Below the pieces are notes generated by a model. It saw only the letters and a list, made by a program, of their open reading frames with translations, ran no database searches and was not told the origin of the DNA. From Fagopyrum homotropicum (taxonomy: Eukaryota; Streptophyta; Magnoliopsida; Caryophyllales; Polygonaceae), in contig BSWB01000005.1 of NCBI GenBank assembly GCA_033239125.1, positions 115,258,494 through 115,322,493 on the forward strand: DNA of 64,000 bases, in the 5' to 3' direction. The position numbers were made by a program, and so were the translations under genes. Positions 36,230-47,248 of this stretch are shown here, piece after piece. The stretch's first letter is position 1, and each line of letters starts with the position of its first letter.

Positions 36230-38186
36230 TGTAACACCCCGATTCCTAGAGGACTCGGAATACTACGAGTTGGGACCTCACAATGGGTTCCGGCCCTTAG
36301 CCTGGCAACAACTTCATCGGACCTTACAACACGGCACAAATAAAAAGGCAAAACACATAGTTTTATAACATGAGCGGAAGTAAAAAGTACAAATCTGAAA
36401 AACAATCCAGCCGAGACTCAAAACCAAAGTAACATCATAAGTCTCAACATTCATGAAATAAGATAAATTGTTCCGTCCTACAATGATCGGAACCCCGGCT
36501 GCGCACTACCGCCGGATCACTCGATCGCCTCTCTAACCTGCAAGACATCTACAAGCGGTATAATACCGTTAGCTGACAATCTATGAGTAAGTATAAAGGT
36601 AAAAGCACAAACACACAACATACACAATCAGTATGCAACACTCAATCCTTTTGTTATCTTTAATTAGGTGGTATGCCATTACTAATGATACTTATTTTGT
36701 GACACGAGGGATTCCCAAACCTCGCCCCTGATCCCGTTTACCAACAAGGAATGGTGCTAATGCATCTGACCGTCTACCTGCCTGGGCTGGTACAGGGAAC
36801 CTCCTAGACTCTCGCAAGAGCTAGACAGATGATGTCACGACCCGTTATCATACACTTGGGTCAATTACGTAATATAATAAAGTCGGCCTAATCCGGTTTC
36901 GTTATTATCCTAACTAGCAAACACCACTCATACACAATACAATCATACAAGAAGTCAGCTAAGTAAGTCCGTAGACTTACCAATCTCTGAAGCGCACACG
37001 AACACCTCACTCGTAAGTTCCCTCAGGAAAACGTACAACGCCTGTTCAAGACAAGGCACACAATCAAACCACACTCTAGTCCACTAGAAGTCTTTAGATT
37101 TCTAGGCTCAAACTCTTCAACCACCTAGTCCAAGAAGACTACACTCTCAGTCCATGACCTATCCAACTCTCAACACTACGATAAACACAAAGGTTACTTC
37201 CACAAAGCTTGAAACGAACCCTCAACAACATACCACCACAAGCCTCACGTAACTCACACTAACCTTGTAAGGTCCAACCACTCTAAAGCATTCCAGTTCA
37301 ACTACCCTAGGCCAACCTAACATGCTTCTAAGGTAAAACGAATCTAAGGAATGAAAGAAGGAAAGGAAAGAACGAGATTCGGGACTCACTAGAGCAAAAC
37401 TGCCTCCGCGCCTGCCTGAGCCGCCCCTGCGCCTATCTGGGTCCGCCCTTGCGCCTGACAGAAGCTGCCCCTAGGCCTTTGTGAATTCGCCCATGCGCCT
37501 GTCTGTGCAGAAAGTCCGTCTGCTGAGTTCTTCGATTGTGCAGCCGGTCCTTTAGGGTCTCCTTTGGTGCTATGAACGTCTTCCACTTCTCTCACTTGGT
37601 CTTAGCCTCCTTCTAGGGTCTAGCTTCGTCATCGAACCAACAAAACGACGATAGATCGTTGAGCAAGGATTCAAGAGTGTCTTCCATTCAAGCCATGGAA
37701 GGGAAAGGAAGAAAGAAGAAGAATAAGAAAGAAATAAGCAGAAAGGAAGGAACCTTACCCACGTCCCGTCACTGCAGTATCGGCCTCACGAATGGTGGTT
37801 CCAAGATGGAGCACTCCAAGGGAAGAATGGAGGAGAAGAATGTAAGAGGAAGGTGCAAGAGGATGAAGTGGGTAGGAGGAAGAAAGTAACGTGAGTGGAA
37901 AATGAGAGGAGGAGAAGGGTTGTCTGCATAAAAGAGGAAGGATACCAAAGGTCTTCAGCCCATAACTCCTCATGGAATTAAGAGGGGAGTTGAAAGGATC
38001 GGAATGTGAACGGTTGCCCAAAACGCTGCTAACCCGCCCACACGTTTCACCGCCCCAACGAGAAGCCTAGCCACACCTGCGGCTTACTCGACTACGTCGC
38101 CAAAGCCGTAAGGGCGTGAGCCCATGCGCCCGGCTTCTACCCTCATCTAACTCTATCCAAGCGTAACGAAAAATTCGGTCGTTACA
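36230..38186 (-). repeat. 5' LTR of the first chromovirus
   Basis: 1957 bp, TGTAAC...GTTACA, the better preserved copy. Read in the element's own orientation, its last 450 bp match the end of the LTR of the element at 53368 (shared phrases GTGTATGATAACGGG, ACATCATCTG and CCCATTGTGAGGTCCCAACT), so the two are subfamilies of one lineage. A GTAAGTCTACGGACTTAC donor-like site (- strand, from 36980) and a TTGCAG acceptor-like site (36538) bracket a possible 443-bp intron. Confidence 0.9.
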
Positions 38187-38628
38187 TGCTCTCATCCACG
38201 CCGAAGATAAAAACAACAATGGTCATCGAGTTCTCGGAGTTCACCAACTGCGTGCACTCCCTGCACAACACTACCTCGTCTCTTCTCCTCACGTTAAAAC
38301 AACCAGAGCCGCTTTATCCATGCCTTTGTCGCCACCAGTAGCGTCGCTAGAAGACTGCCTTACTACCACCCTTCGCCTTCGCTTCGTCGGCCGTCGGAGC
38401 CTCCTTGGGATTGACCTTGTCGTCACCGCCAATGGGTTCAGAAAACCCTTTTCCCAAATCGCAATCGTTGTTGAATAAGATGTATGGATCCCCCTAACAT
38501 TCTATTTCGTTTTGAGTCTTCACTTCAATACAAATTTGGAAAACGAGTGCCTGTCTTTTTCAATATTATGGATCTATATGTGGATCTGGATATGGATCTG
38601 GTTTTGGATCTAGATCTAGATCTAGTTG
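38187..38628 (+). other. GC-rich captured segment of the Pack-MULE, unknown origin
   Basis: Continuation of the sequence that was interrupted at 27056/27057. In one + frame it stays open from the insertion point to a TAA at about 38477, roughly 95 codons, and the frame can be followed back across the insertion to about 27010. No protein family was recognised. The GC content is well above the surroundings, which suits captured genic DNA. From about 38570 a GGATCT-rich simple tract (TGGATCTGGATATGGATCTG and similar) leads into the HMGR exon. Confidence 0.45.
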
Positions 38629-39197
38629 CATCCAAATCTACATAGCTACTGGTCAAGATCCAGCTCAAAATATCGAGAGCTCTCACTACATCACTATGAT
38701 GGAAGCCATCAATGGTGGCAAGGACCTCCACGTCTCTGTCACCATGCCTTAAATAGAGGTAATGTTATAAGCTTTATACTTCACATCAATGTGCCTAAGC
38801 TTGGGTATTTTTGTGCCAAGTATGCTTTGTTGTGTTTTATGAATTGATTGGATTTGCACTATTGAACTGGACGTAGAGCTAGTATCAATATAAGAACTAC
38901 TAGTAGTATTAAGATTGTGAAAAGCTCATGAATCGTGTGGTCAACTAGGCAAAATACCAAGTGTTGATTTATCTGTGTTTGTATACTGATTATATTAATA
39001 TACAGGGCTGAGTTGTTTGAGGAATATGGTGTAAGGAGTAACAGTGTGTTTCTCATATTTTGTATGGGCTTAAATTTGTTTCCATTGTTTGATGGTGAAA
39101 CATAATGCAGGTTGGCACCATCGGAGGTGGGACTCAATTGGTATCACAGTCAGCATGCGTGAACATACTTGGGGTGAAGGGCGCAAGCAAAGAAAGA
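38629..39197 (+). pseudogene. HMGR: HMG-CoA reductase fragment, two exons
   Basis: The first exon piece (38629-38758) encodes the HMGR catalytic segment containing IATGQDPAQNIESSHYITMM and EAINGGKDLHVSVTMP. An in-frame TAA follows where the family has Ser, then Ile-Glu and a GTAATG donor at 38759. The second exon piece (from 39111, after GCAG) encodes VGTIGGGTQLVSQSACVNIL followed by GVKGASKE, after which homology stops at about 39197. HMGR makes mevalonate from HMG-CoA in cytosolic isoprenoid synthesis; this copy has only part of the catalytic domain, lacks the membrane segments and the C-terminal His region, and carries a stop. The intron is retained, so it was copied from genomic DNA, not from mRNA, as expected of capture by a Pack-MULE. 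Confidence 0.92.
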
Positions 39198-39239
39198 TAC
39201 ACTAGAGGAACAAATTTTCAATCCAATATACGAATCGGG

Positions 39240-39585
39240 TTTCTGGTAAGAGGAGAGATAGGGTTTTCTGGTATGAAACATGCATACTTCCGGTATATAA
39301 ATTTCGGTATGTAAATTCCGGTATGTAAACTCCGGTATGTAAATTTTGGTATGTAACTTCTGGTATGTAAATTATACAAAATAAAAAAAGACAAAAAGAA
39401 AACAAAAAAAATTCTGGTATGAAATTCATACCAAAAACTCATTTGACCAAAAAAAAAAACTTCTGATATGAAAAAATTTCTAGTATGAAAAAATTTTGGA
39501 CGAACTTCTGGTATGAGAAAAATTATGGTATGAGAAAAATTCTAGTACGAACTTCTGGTATGTAAACTTTCTGGTATGAGAAATA
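39240..39585 (+). repeat. Degenerate short-unit array based on TTCTGGTATG(TAAA)
   Basis: The phrase (T/C)(T/C)GGTATG, usually followed by TAAA or A(G)AAAA, recurs about a dozen times, tightly packed at 39287-39375 (unit about 14-15 bp) and looser at 39414-39575. It is inside the Pack-MULE just after the HMGR fragment. Such subterminal arrays are known in some MULEs, but this one is on one side only. Confidence 0.7.
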
Positions 39586-39835
39586 AAAAAGAAAATAATA
39601 AAGAAAATAAAAAAAAATTCAGTAATTAAAATTTAAAACATACACTTATATAACAAATTATAAACATCAATTATTCTTTTTTTTTATAAATAAAAGAGTT
39701 AATTATTTTTACCTAGCATTAAATGAAGGTGGTAAAAAATATAGGTACATGTACTAAATACAAAATTCAAAAATGCCTAGTAGGCCAAATTCTCCCAAAA
39801 TTAAACTCCGTAATAAACAAAGAAAATGTGTTGTT

Positions 39836-39838
<3 letters not shown>

Positions 39839-39884
<46 letters not shown>
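39839..39884. repeat. (TA)n microsatellite
   Basis: About 23 uninterrupted TA units. It lies outside the Pack-MULE, about 35 bp beyond its right target duplication. Confidence 0.95.
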
Positions 39885-39885
<1 letters not shown>

Positions 39886-40543
39886 CGTCAACGGCAAGAA
39901 TTTGGTTGGTTTAATTGTATAGAAGTCCGTGTCCTCGCATTGTATTGGCATTAGAAAGATGAAGATGATATGGTAATATGTCTTCTCTTCTTGCACGCAG
40001 CTCCCATCAAACTTGACGTCCCGTTTATAATTATGTAATCTGAATGAACAAGAAGCAACGTTTCCCAATACCACTCTCTACAACTGGCTTTCAACACATA
40101 CAACTCATTTGGGCCCTGCATTTTTTAATCATACACTATGCCTAACTGAATCTGCCACATTTCCCACCCTCCATTTCTTAAAACTTAGCCTTTAAAATTT
40201 TAGTTACAGATTTTGTGAAAATATTTGATTAAAAAATACAAAACATGCTAAAAAGTTATGATTTATATATTATTTATTAAGTATTAGAAATTAAAAACAA
40301 ATGAGGCTATTTTGTGTAATATTTCGTATTTTATTTACTTGTTTTGGTTTGCCTCTGTTTAGAGGAGTTGTCTGTGGGTGATTCCATGTGAAACCATCCC
40401 ATAGGGTTTAAAGCTCAAACAGAAAGCGCCTGCCTCTATAAGAAAAGGATGGTGGGATTCGCCATTTTCTGATCAAAATCTCTCATTTGGCTCTTCCATC
40501 TCCCTTCTCATCCAAATTCCCAGATAAACCACTCTTATTCAAA
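39885..40543 (+). promoter_or_regulatory. Presumed promoter and 5' UTR of GPT
   Basis: No competing gene lies between the microsatellite and the GPT start. CTCTATAAGAAAAGG at 40433-40447 contains a TATA-like core (TATAAG, about 40437) roughly 100 bp before the start codon, a plausible position for a TATA box with a 60-80 nt leader. This is inferred from position and composition only. Confidence 0.4.
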
Positions 40544-43167
40544 ATGATGATCACCAGTTTGAAGTTACCCACCATCTCTTTCCCCAATTCCAACATTCTC
40601 CGCCAAAAATCTCAGATAATCAGTTCCCAAATCGGAACTGTCCCTTCCCCCAAACTCCCAATCTCCAAGCCGTTTCACATTTCACAAATCTCACAAATCA
40701 AGGGTTTTGGGCTCGTCAATGAATTAGAGAGGAAAGCCTTGATCAAGTGTAAGGCCTATGAGGCGGATCACTCCGAAGAGCCAACGGTGGTGGATTCTAC
40801 AGAGGCTGCACAAAGAGTCAAAATTGGGATGTATTTTGCTACTTGGTGGGCTTTGAATGTGGTTTTCAATATTTACAATAAGAAGGTTTTGAATGCTTTC
40901 CCTTATCCTTGGTTGACTTCAACATTGTCACTCGCAACTGGGTCTTTGATGATGCTCATTTCATGGGCAACCAGGATTGCTGAGCCCCCTGTCACTGATT
41001 TTGATTTCTGGAAGACCCTTTTCCCTGTAAGTTCAAATTCACCTTCCTGCTTTCATGTTTTTATTATTACAGTGTATTATTATTAGCATTATTTTTGTAT
41101 GATGTTTGTATATTTTTGTTGGTGTTGATTGAATCAGTCTTTCTGATTGGTAATTCAACTATGGTGGGTAGGTGGGTTGGTGGCATGTCTGATTGGGTAG
41201 AACAAGTGACTTTTAACATGTAGAAGGGCTTTTAGAACATAACTAAACTAATCCAACATGTGAGCTGATGGCTTGAGCTATATTGACCCAAACCTATGTA
41301 GCCAACCACATTGACAAGTTTAGGTGTACCAAATGGTAAAAAAGAGTAAGGAGGTAGATGCTATACTAAAAGAAAATGGCTTACCCTGCATAGGCAGGTG
41401 AAGTGGTTCATCCAGGTGACAACTTGAGCATGCAGTTTCTCAAACTCTTTAAATGTCGTCCAATTGAATACGTCGTGTGGTGGCCCTCGTGCTGTTTTTT
41501 TATGTTCGTCAGGTTGCCGTTGCACATACGATTGGACATGTGGCTGCCACAGTGAGTATGTCAAAGGTTGCAGTGTCATTCACCCACATCATCAAGAGTG
41601 GTGAACCAGCATTTACTGTGTTGGTGTCAAGGTTCTTGTTGGGTGAGACGTTTCCTGCTGGAGTTTATTGGTCCCTTCTCCCTATCATTGGCGGTTGTGC
41701 TCTTGCTGCTGTCACTGAGCTCAACTTCAACATGACTGGTAAGACTAGACAAGACAACTTCCTCGCCATTGTCCATATTTTTCATTTTATTGTAGAATGA
41801 AAGCTTAAGTTGAAAGTATAGAAAATACATTACATTCAGGCGGAATTTGTCACATTCTTCAGCATTTCTGCCTAAATGCAGCATTTTAAACAAGAATTTA
41901 TAAGAACCATTTGACTTCTCTCACAGACACTTGAATTAAGCTCTCGTGTCAAGTGTGCAGCTTTACAACTCCCTTATGCTTTTAGAATCGCTTTCTTGGC
42001 TCTTATTAACTCTTTTGATGTCTACTTCAGGATTCATGGGTGCAATGATATCTAATTTGGCGTTTGTACTCCGCAACATTTTCTCAAAGAAGGGAATGAA
42101 AGGGAAGTCTGTCAGTGGGATGAACTACTACGCCTGCCTTTCAATGCTGTCTCTCTTGATTCTCACACCATTTGCAATAGCTGTTGAGGGGCCCCAGATG
42201 TGGGCAGCTGGATGGCAGAAGGCCCTTTCTGACATCGGTCCTCAATTTGTATGGTAATACCATATTACTCTTTTAGTTGTTTTAGCTGCTCCATCTCATT
42301 CTTTCATTTGACTTCCTTCTTACATCATTATCTTGCTTATTGTGTTCAAGAAGACGGGTGTCGTTTGTGCTAGTGTACGAAGACATTGAGTTGTACTTTG
42401 TGAAGGGCATACTCTTTTTTGCATTCAACATATAAAGGTTAATGGCTTGATAAGACTCGGAAGGTTTCTAAGATATATATACACATATTCTGTGCCATGT
42501 ATCTATTAATATGGATTTCTTTTGATCAGCTATTCAGCTCCGGTGTATTTTTCCGTCTCTTATATAGAGATGTTTGAGCATTTTTTCTGTATTACTATTC
42601 ACTTTGGGAATGAGTTTTTGTCTTTGTGGAAAAAAAAAAAATAAATAAATCTTTACTTACAGTAAGATATCATTAAACCATTTGTTATTTTCTCTCTGTT
42701 GTGAATATACCATCTATTTTGCTTGCCTTATAGATCCTAGTTGGTGATATAGTAATTCTCGACTTACAAACTAACTCACCTGTATAAAATCGTAGGTGGG
42801 TTGCGGCCCAAAGTGTGTTTTACCACCTCTACAATCAAGTGTCTTACATGTCACTCGATCAAATTTCACCCTTGACATTTAGCGTCGGCAATACAATGAA
42901 ACGTATATCAGTGATTGTGTCCTCCATCATCATATTCCGTACTCCTGTTCAGCCTATCAATGCACTTGGAGCTGCCATTGCTGTCCTCGGAACCTTCTTA
43001 TACTCCCAGGTAACTCTCTCCTATATATCAATGACTCATATGGTCATATGATATTTTCAGGGGTAAATTCCACTCATGATAAAACAATGAGAAATTAGCA
43101 AGGAAACAAGAATGAAATGACCTGCAATCTATTGCTGATCTGATCTTTGCTGCAGGCGAAGCCGTGA
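40544..43167 (+). CDS. GPT: Plastid glucose-6-phosphate/phosphate translocator
   Basis: Five exons: 40544-41026, 41513-41738, 42031-42253, 42796-43009, 43156-43167. They have GT-AG junctions and total 1158 nt, giving 385 aa plus stop, the usual length for GPT1/GPT2. Residues 1 to about 75 form a Ser/Thr/Lys-rich plastid transit peptide beginning MMITSLKLPTIS. The mature part is the TPT/EamA-type transporter with many hydrophobic helices. GPT hallmarks are FATWWALNVVFNIYNKKVLN, GHVAATVSMSKVAVSFTHII, FSKKGMKGKSVSGMNYYACL, and the Lys-Arg pair in SVGNTMKRISVIV, part of the phosphate-binding site in this family. The protein imports glucose 6-phosphate into plastids in exchange for phosphate, feeding starch synthesis and the oxidative pentose phosphate pathway in non-green tissue. 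The last exon encodes only AKP and the stop. An in-frame TTG 57 nt upstream is not a credible start. No defects were seen. Confidence 0.96.
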
Positions 43168-43681
43168 AGTGTTGTTGGAGGAGTAGGATGTATGGAGATG
43201 GCGTATTTAGTAGCGGAAGCAGTTTCGAGTTTGGTTTGGAGTTTGGAGCGAGGAGGGCCAGTGGATGATGATAAGGTGGGTCGAGTGAATGAATGTGTAG
43301 ATAGAGTAGCTCTAGTTATTCGGAAACAAAGAATAAGCAAAGCTTGTTGTGTGGTCCTTAGAGGACATGTTTAATAATGGGCCAAGTTCAGGAACAAACC
43401 TTTTGTCTATTTTCTATATATATATATATAGATCGTAAAATGAATATGGCATTTCTTCTTTGTCTACTTGCTTCTCCCTTTCTATTTGCCTCTGTCTAGT
43501 CTTTTATTTACATTGGCGTCACAAAACTGGGATCCTATCACCATAACGTATAGTTAATCATATTCTAAATTGTTGATCATAATTGTATAATGAAGCATTA
43601 CAAATACCAATGTTGTGCACCTATCACCGTCACTTAATAAGGTATATCACCGATTCGCCTATCATCCTCTCTTAATTATAC
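43168..43681 (+). other. GPT 3' UTR and downstream intergenic sequence
   Basis: Transcribed sequence probably ends near 43430-43510. The short + frame at 43192-43374 lies in the 3' UTR and has no domain. A short (TA)n run is at 43417-43431. Confidence 0.5.
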
Positions 43682-43825
43682 CCGCTAAGACCGACTACCG
43701 ATCCGTCTATAATCTTATTAATACGCTTTAAAAATATAATGATTTAATTATAGCCGCTAAGACCGACTACCGATCCGTCTATAATCTTATTACTACGCTT
43801 TAAAGATATAATGATGTGTATTTGT
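43682..43825. repeat. 72-bp tandem duplication
   Basis: CCGCTAAGACCGACTACCGA occurs at 43682 and 43754. The two 72-bp units differ at only a few positions (for example TTAATACG versus TTACTACG), so the duplication is fairly young. No function is apparent. Confidence 0.85.
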
Positions 43826-44524
43826 TCCATATATATTTTTTTTCCATAGCCCACAACCCAAATTCTATTTATATAATCTTTTATTTCGTTTTAATTTTTG
43901 TTATGATCGATTAAAACCGAACGTTCATGTGCTATGTGCATGTGTTGGGACATGGAAATGCAAATTTCACAATTTTAGAACCCGTGAAAATTCAATTTTC
44001 ACGCCATGACCTACAGTGGGAATTGCATTTTTACGCCAGGACCCAACGCGAGACTATTTTCACGGTGGGTGCTAGTGTGGAAAAAACATTTACACGTGGG
44101 GTCCTAGTGTGAGTTTTTTTTTTCTCTATTTTTTTTACCTTTAACCTGATTTTGCAATAAACCGTGGTATATACCGATAATTTACAACCCAATTGACAAT
44201 TGCTAGCAAAACCGAGGATAAAGATTATTAAAAACTGAAAAGAAAACTCCCGTGCGCTTCCAACCTAGGATTTATAATTTCATGTTGGTTCTCAACATGA
44301 AATTCATTTCTTACATTTACAACTGTTGTAGGACGTTTTTGTAATTTAGGTGGGAGCTAATATAATATTCAGTTTAATAGGATGTGACTTTTATCATCCA
44401 AAAAGAATTTGTTCTTCTTAAAATTACAATGATATTTCACATCAAACTAAATCTCGCCTCTTGACCATTCAATATGATGGGAATATTGACTAGTGATGAA
44501 TGATGAAATGTGAGCATAAGATCT
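43826..44524. other. Intergenic, no recognisable gene
   Basis: A short + frame (43927-44112) covers a patch in which TTTCAC or TTTTCAC and GTGGG recur several times. No domain or element end was recognised. Confidence 0.4.
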
Positions 44525-44533
44525 TTTAAATAA

Positions 44534-44740
44534 GGATTTTTTCTCTTGGTACCATCAAGGTTTGGACTTTTCCTTTTGGTGTCCACTAAGTTTCAAAATT
44601 TCTCTTGGTACCCTCAAGGTACCATTTGTTTCTTCTTTATACCCATTCACAATATATTACATTAAAATTCATTAAAAAATTAGAAAAATAATAGATTATG
44701 ACCTTATTAAATTTAATTAATAAATTTATAATAGATATAG

Positions 44741-44787
<47 letters not shown>

Positions 44788-45471
44788 AAATAAATATATT
44801 TTAATTTTTGATATAAATATTTTTTATTTTCGATATAAAAATATATATAATTTATTTTAATAGTACTGACTTTAAAATTAATATTTTAAAAAAAATTTTA
44901 AGACTCCAGAAAATTAAACAGATAGTATTTTTTTTTTTAAGTTAATTTTCTATAATTTATTTTAATTTGAAAAATAACAATATTATTTTTATGTGTTAAT
45001 TTATTATTTTTTATAATATACTTTTTCATAATCATAAAATAAAAAAAAACATAATTTTTTAAAATTTTCGAATTAATATAAATTATATAAAATTTATGTT
45101 CAAAATAAATTTTTTTTATTATACTTTAATTCTCTAGACTCTTAATAAAATTTCAAAAAAATGTTTTTTATTTAATTATATATATATTTTTTAAAATTGC
45201 AAGTAAAAAGTAAAAAAATTATATTTATTTGAAAAAATTTAAAAAAATATAAAAACTATTTTTATTATAAATTTACTAATTAAATTTAATGAGGTCATAA
45301 TCTATTTTAAATTTATTTTTCAAAATTTTTTAATGAATTTTAATGTAATATATTAAGAATGGGTATAAAGAGGAAATAAATGGAACCTTGAGGGCACCAA
45401 GAGGAATTTTGGAACTTAGTGGATACCAAGAGAAAAAGTCCAAACCTTGATGGCACCAAGAGGAAAGATAC
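44534..45471. mobile_element. MULE-type MITE with long inverted arms
   Basis: A perfect 9-bp duplication TTTAAATAA flanks it (44525-44533 and 45472-45480). The two arms, roughly 44534-44735 and 45270-45471, are inverted copies about 200 bp long with good similarity. Matching phrases, right arm reversed, include TTTATACCCATTC, ATATATTACATTAAAATTCA and ATAGATTATGACCT. The 500-bp centre is AT-rich and includes a (TA)n run at 44741-44784. There is no coding capacity. Long arms plus a 9-bp duplication place it with Mutator-like foldback elements. Confidence 0.88.
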
Positions 45472-45559
45472 TTTAAATAATTACAAGATTCAACTTTAAG
45501 ATAACGTCGATATCGAACACAATGCAAAAGATGTATTATTAAGTTTGTCAAACCAAGGA

Positions 45560-45630
45560 ACGAGCGAAGCTCCGGTACGTTGGTTGGCGGCCGCCACTCC
45601 TGAATTGCTTGCACTTTAAATATGAAAAAG
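45560..45630 (-). pseudogene. Ty3/gypsy reverse-transcriptase scrap
   Basis: On the - strand about 24 codons read as VQAIQEWRPPTNVPELRS followed by FLGLTN, the well-known segment between reverse transcriptase and RNase H of Ty3/gypsy elements. Similarity ends abruptly on both sides. It differs in wording from the same region of the chromovirus at 33300, so it comes from another family. Confidence 0.7.
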
Positions 45631-47240
45631 TATATATACAGATTGAAAATAAAAGCGTTAGTGGGAAGGCAGACAAGTTCTTTTCTTTTTTCTTGTCTTT
45701 GGTTATATATCATTTCTCCTTTTCTCTCTAATCAAGAAGTTTAGGAACGAATATTTCTATTCTTAACTTAATAAGGGTCTCCACCATTACTATGGTCGAG
45801 TGGGTTAGCGCTCTTTGCCCTCATCTAAGGTTAGTAGAAAGACCTCAGACTCCGCCTTTGAGAAGAGGAATTCAATATCCCGTTCTGACTAGTCAAAGAA
45901 TTCCGGGCTTTTTTGCTTGCTTAACAGTTGTTCCAAACTCCCTATGTGATAATCTCTTATATCAGTCACGGTTGTGAACAATCCTTCTTTGTCACCATCG
46001 GAAGTGATGTTCTTTTTGCCCCATTTCTCTTTGTTCGAATGTTTGGTAGCTATAGCTCATGAAATAAGACGGGCTTTGAAGAACGATTAACGGTAGACCA
46101 TGTAAACAAACACACAAACCAAAAGGTGAAAAGATAGGCTAGACAGAGAATAGGAATCGGTCCGATCGAATATAGAAAGTTGTGAATCAAATTATGAAAT
46201 AAAAAAACAAAGTAATAAAGAAGAACACAAAAGTCGGTCCGACAAAAGGTACTGATCCGTCCGATATATATCAGTAAAGGAGAGGGAAAGAGGGTTTGTA
46301 TCACATCATCCAATATCATAAAAATCAAGAATAATAGACTCTATAATTCGGCAATAAAGGTATTTCAAAATTCAAATCACCACAACAATGCATATTCAAC
46401 CTCAATCAATAAGAATCATATTCAATTATCATATATATCATGTTGTGAAAGAAACAACCCAACACAGCTTTCCGATCTTGTAGATATGACAAAAATAAAT
46501 CACGCAACTCTCGCGTCTTGCTATTAACACATTGAAGCATATATTGAATAAAAACATGTCTAAACTCAGCATATACATCTTGTATAGACAAACCCTAAAC
46601 TATCATAACACATGAAAAACATATATTCAAAGAGACATAAATCATCATCAACATCACAAAAATTTCATGAAAAGTCGGGATCTTTATATCCTAGAACAAT
46701 AGAAGTTAGCAAGATATAAACGTACAAAATTTCTCCTTTGACATTAATGGCGATTAGTGTCGTCGAATAGACCGTTTGACAAGGACAAATCGGCCGAATG
46801 CTGTAATAGAGCGGTGAAATTCTCGAATGAAAACTCGATAATAACTAATAGTTGCAAAGCCTTATTTATAAGGAGGATATTTATCCCGATCCTCCTAAAA
46901 TTTGAGGCTACTGAAACCTATCCCTAAGAAATAAAGAATAGATCATATGAATGGTACCACAAGTAGCAAAAGGCAACGTCTTGGAAGATGAGGTCATATG
47001 CTCAAAAATTTTGGGATCAATCCGACCGGTAAACGATGTAACATGGGACATCGATGTAATGCCTTGAACGATCTTCATTTCCTCACTCTTGGATCTTAGT
47101 ATTCAGTCTTGATCTAGACTTCCTCGACTATAGGGAGAACCTTTATGTGTTGTAGACATTTTTTGATAATAGTTCCATTTTATCTCCTAGAGGGCTTAGA
47201 ATGCCTACAATATCACGTTCATATTCATAAAAGAAAAAAC
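45631..47240. other. Intergenic, no recognisable gene
   Basis: A patch at 45790-46060 has more even base composition than its surroundings and might be transferred organellar or old genic DNA, but no gene in it was recognised. The remainder is AT-rich. It ends at the left target duplication AAGAATAC of the hAT element. Confidence 0.35.
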
Positions 47241-47248
47241 AAGAATAC

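Larger units (their letters stand above)
27062..38186 (-). mobile_element. Ty3/gypsy chromovirus (Del/Tekay-like), full-length but inactive
   Basis: It is flanked by the 5-bp duplication TGCTC (27057-27061 and 38187-38191). LTRs begin TGTAAC and end GTTACA. Coding lies on the - strand, so the 5' LTR is 36230-38186 and the 3' LTR is 27062-30882 (interrupted). The primer-binding site TGGTATCAGAGCC (- strand, 36226-36214), complementary to initiator tRNA-Met, is 3 bp inside the 5' LTR. The polypurine tract (TTGAGGGGGA, - strand, about 30897-30888) abuts the 3' LTR. Order is gag, protease, reverse transcriptase, RNase H, integrase, as in Ty3/gypsy. The integrase tail ends in a chromodomain-like KATWEAEDSIRRNYPEF segment, pointing to the Del/Tekay clade. 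Frames are broken in several places. The LTRs differ at roughly ten places in the first 300 bp, so the insertion is old relative to the second element at 53368. Confidence 0.93.
26890..39796 (+). mobile_element. Pack-MULE carrying HMG-CoA reductase exons, split by a retrotransposon
   Basis: A perfect 9-bp direct repeat AAAATTAAA flanks the element at 26881-26889 and 39797-39805, the signature size for Mutator-like elements. The inner edges are inverted and similar: GGGTCAATTAGGAAAATAGG at the left, and at the right, reversed, GGGAGAATTTGGCCTACTAG. Both run on through an AGGC-TTTTT stretch into TTTAGTAAATGTACC or a near match. Removing the nested chromovirus and its 5-bp duplication (27062-38191) leaves about 1.78 kb. 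That remainder holds two consecutive HMGR exons with their intron, a GC-rich stretch of unknown origin (26990-27056 joined to 38187-38480), and a degenerate repeat array. No transposase is present, which is usual for Pack-MULEs. Confidence 0.78.

Noticed and set aside
39839..39884. (TA)n tract as a replication or matrix-attachment site
   Set aside because: Simple microsatellite; nothing in the sequence supports a specific function.
40487..40543. Longer GPT N-terminus starting at an upstream TTG
   Set aside because: Not an ATG. The ATG pair at 40544 gives the usual GPT length and a normal transit-peptide start.
45785..45830. tRNA-like phrase GTCGAGTGGGTTAGCGCTC
   Set aside because: It resembles a D-arm region but no matching acceptor stem, anticodon arm or T-arm could be built from the neighbouring bases.
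45790..46060. Possible mitochondrial or plastid insertion
   Set aside because: The composition is suggestive, but no organellar gene could be recognised, so it is left unassigned.
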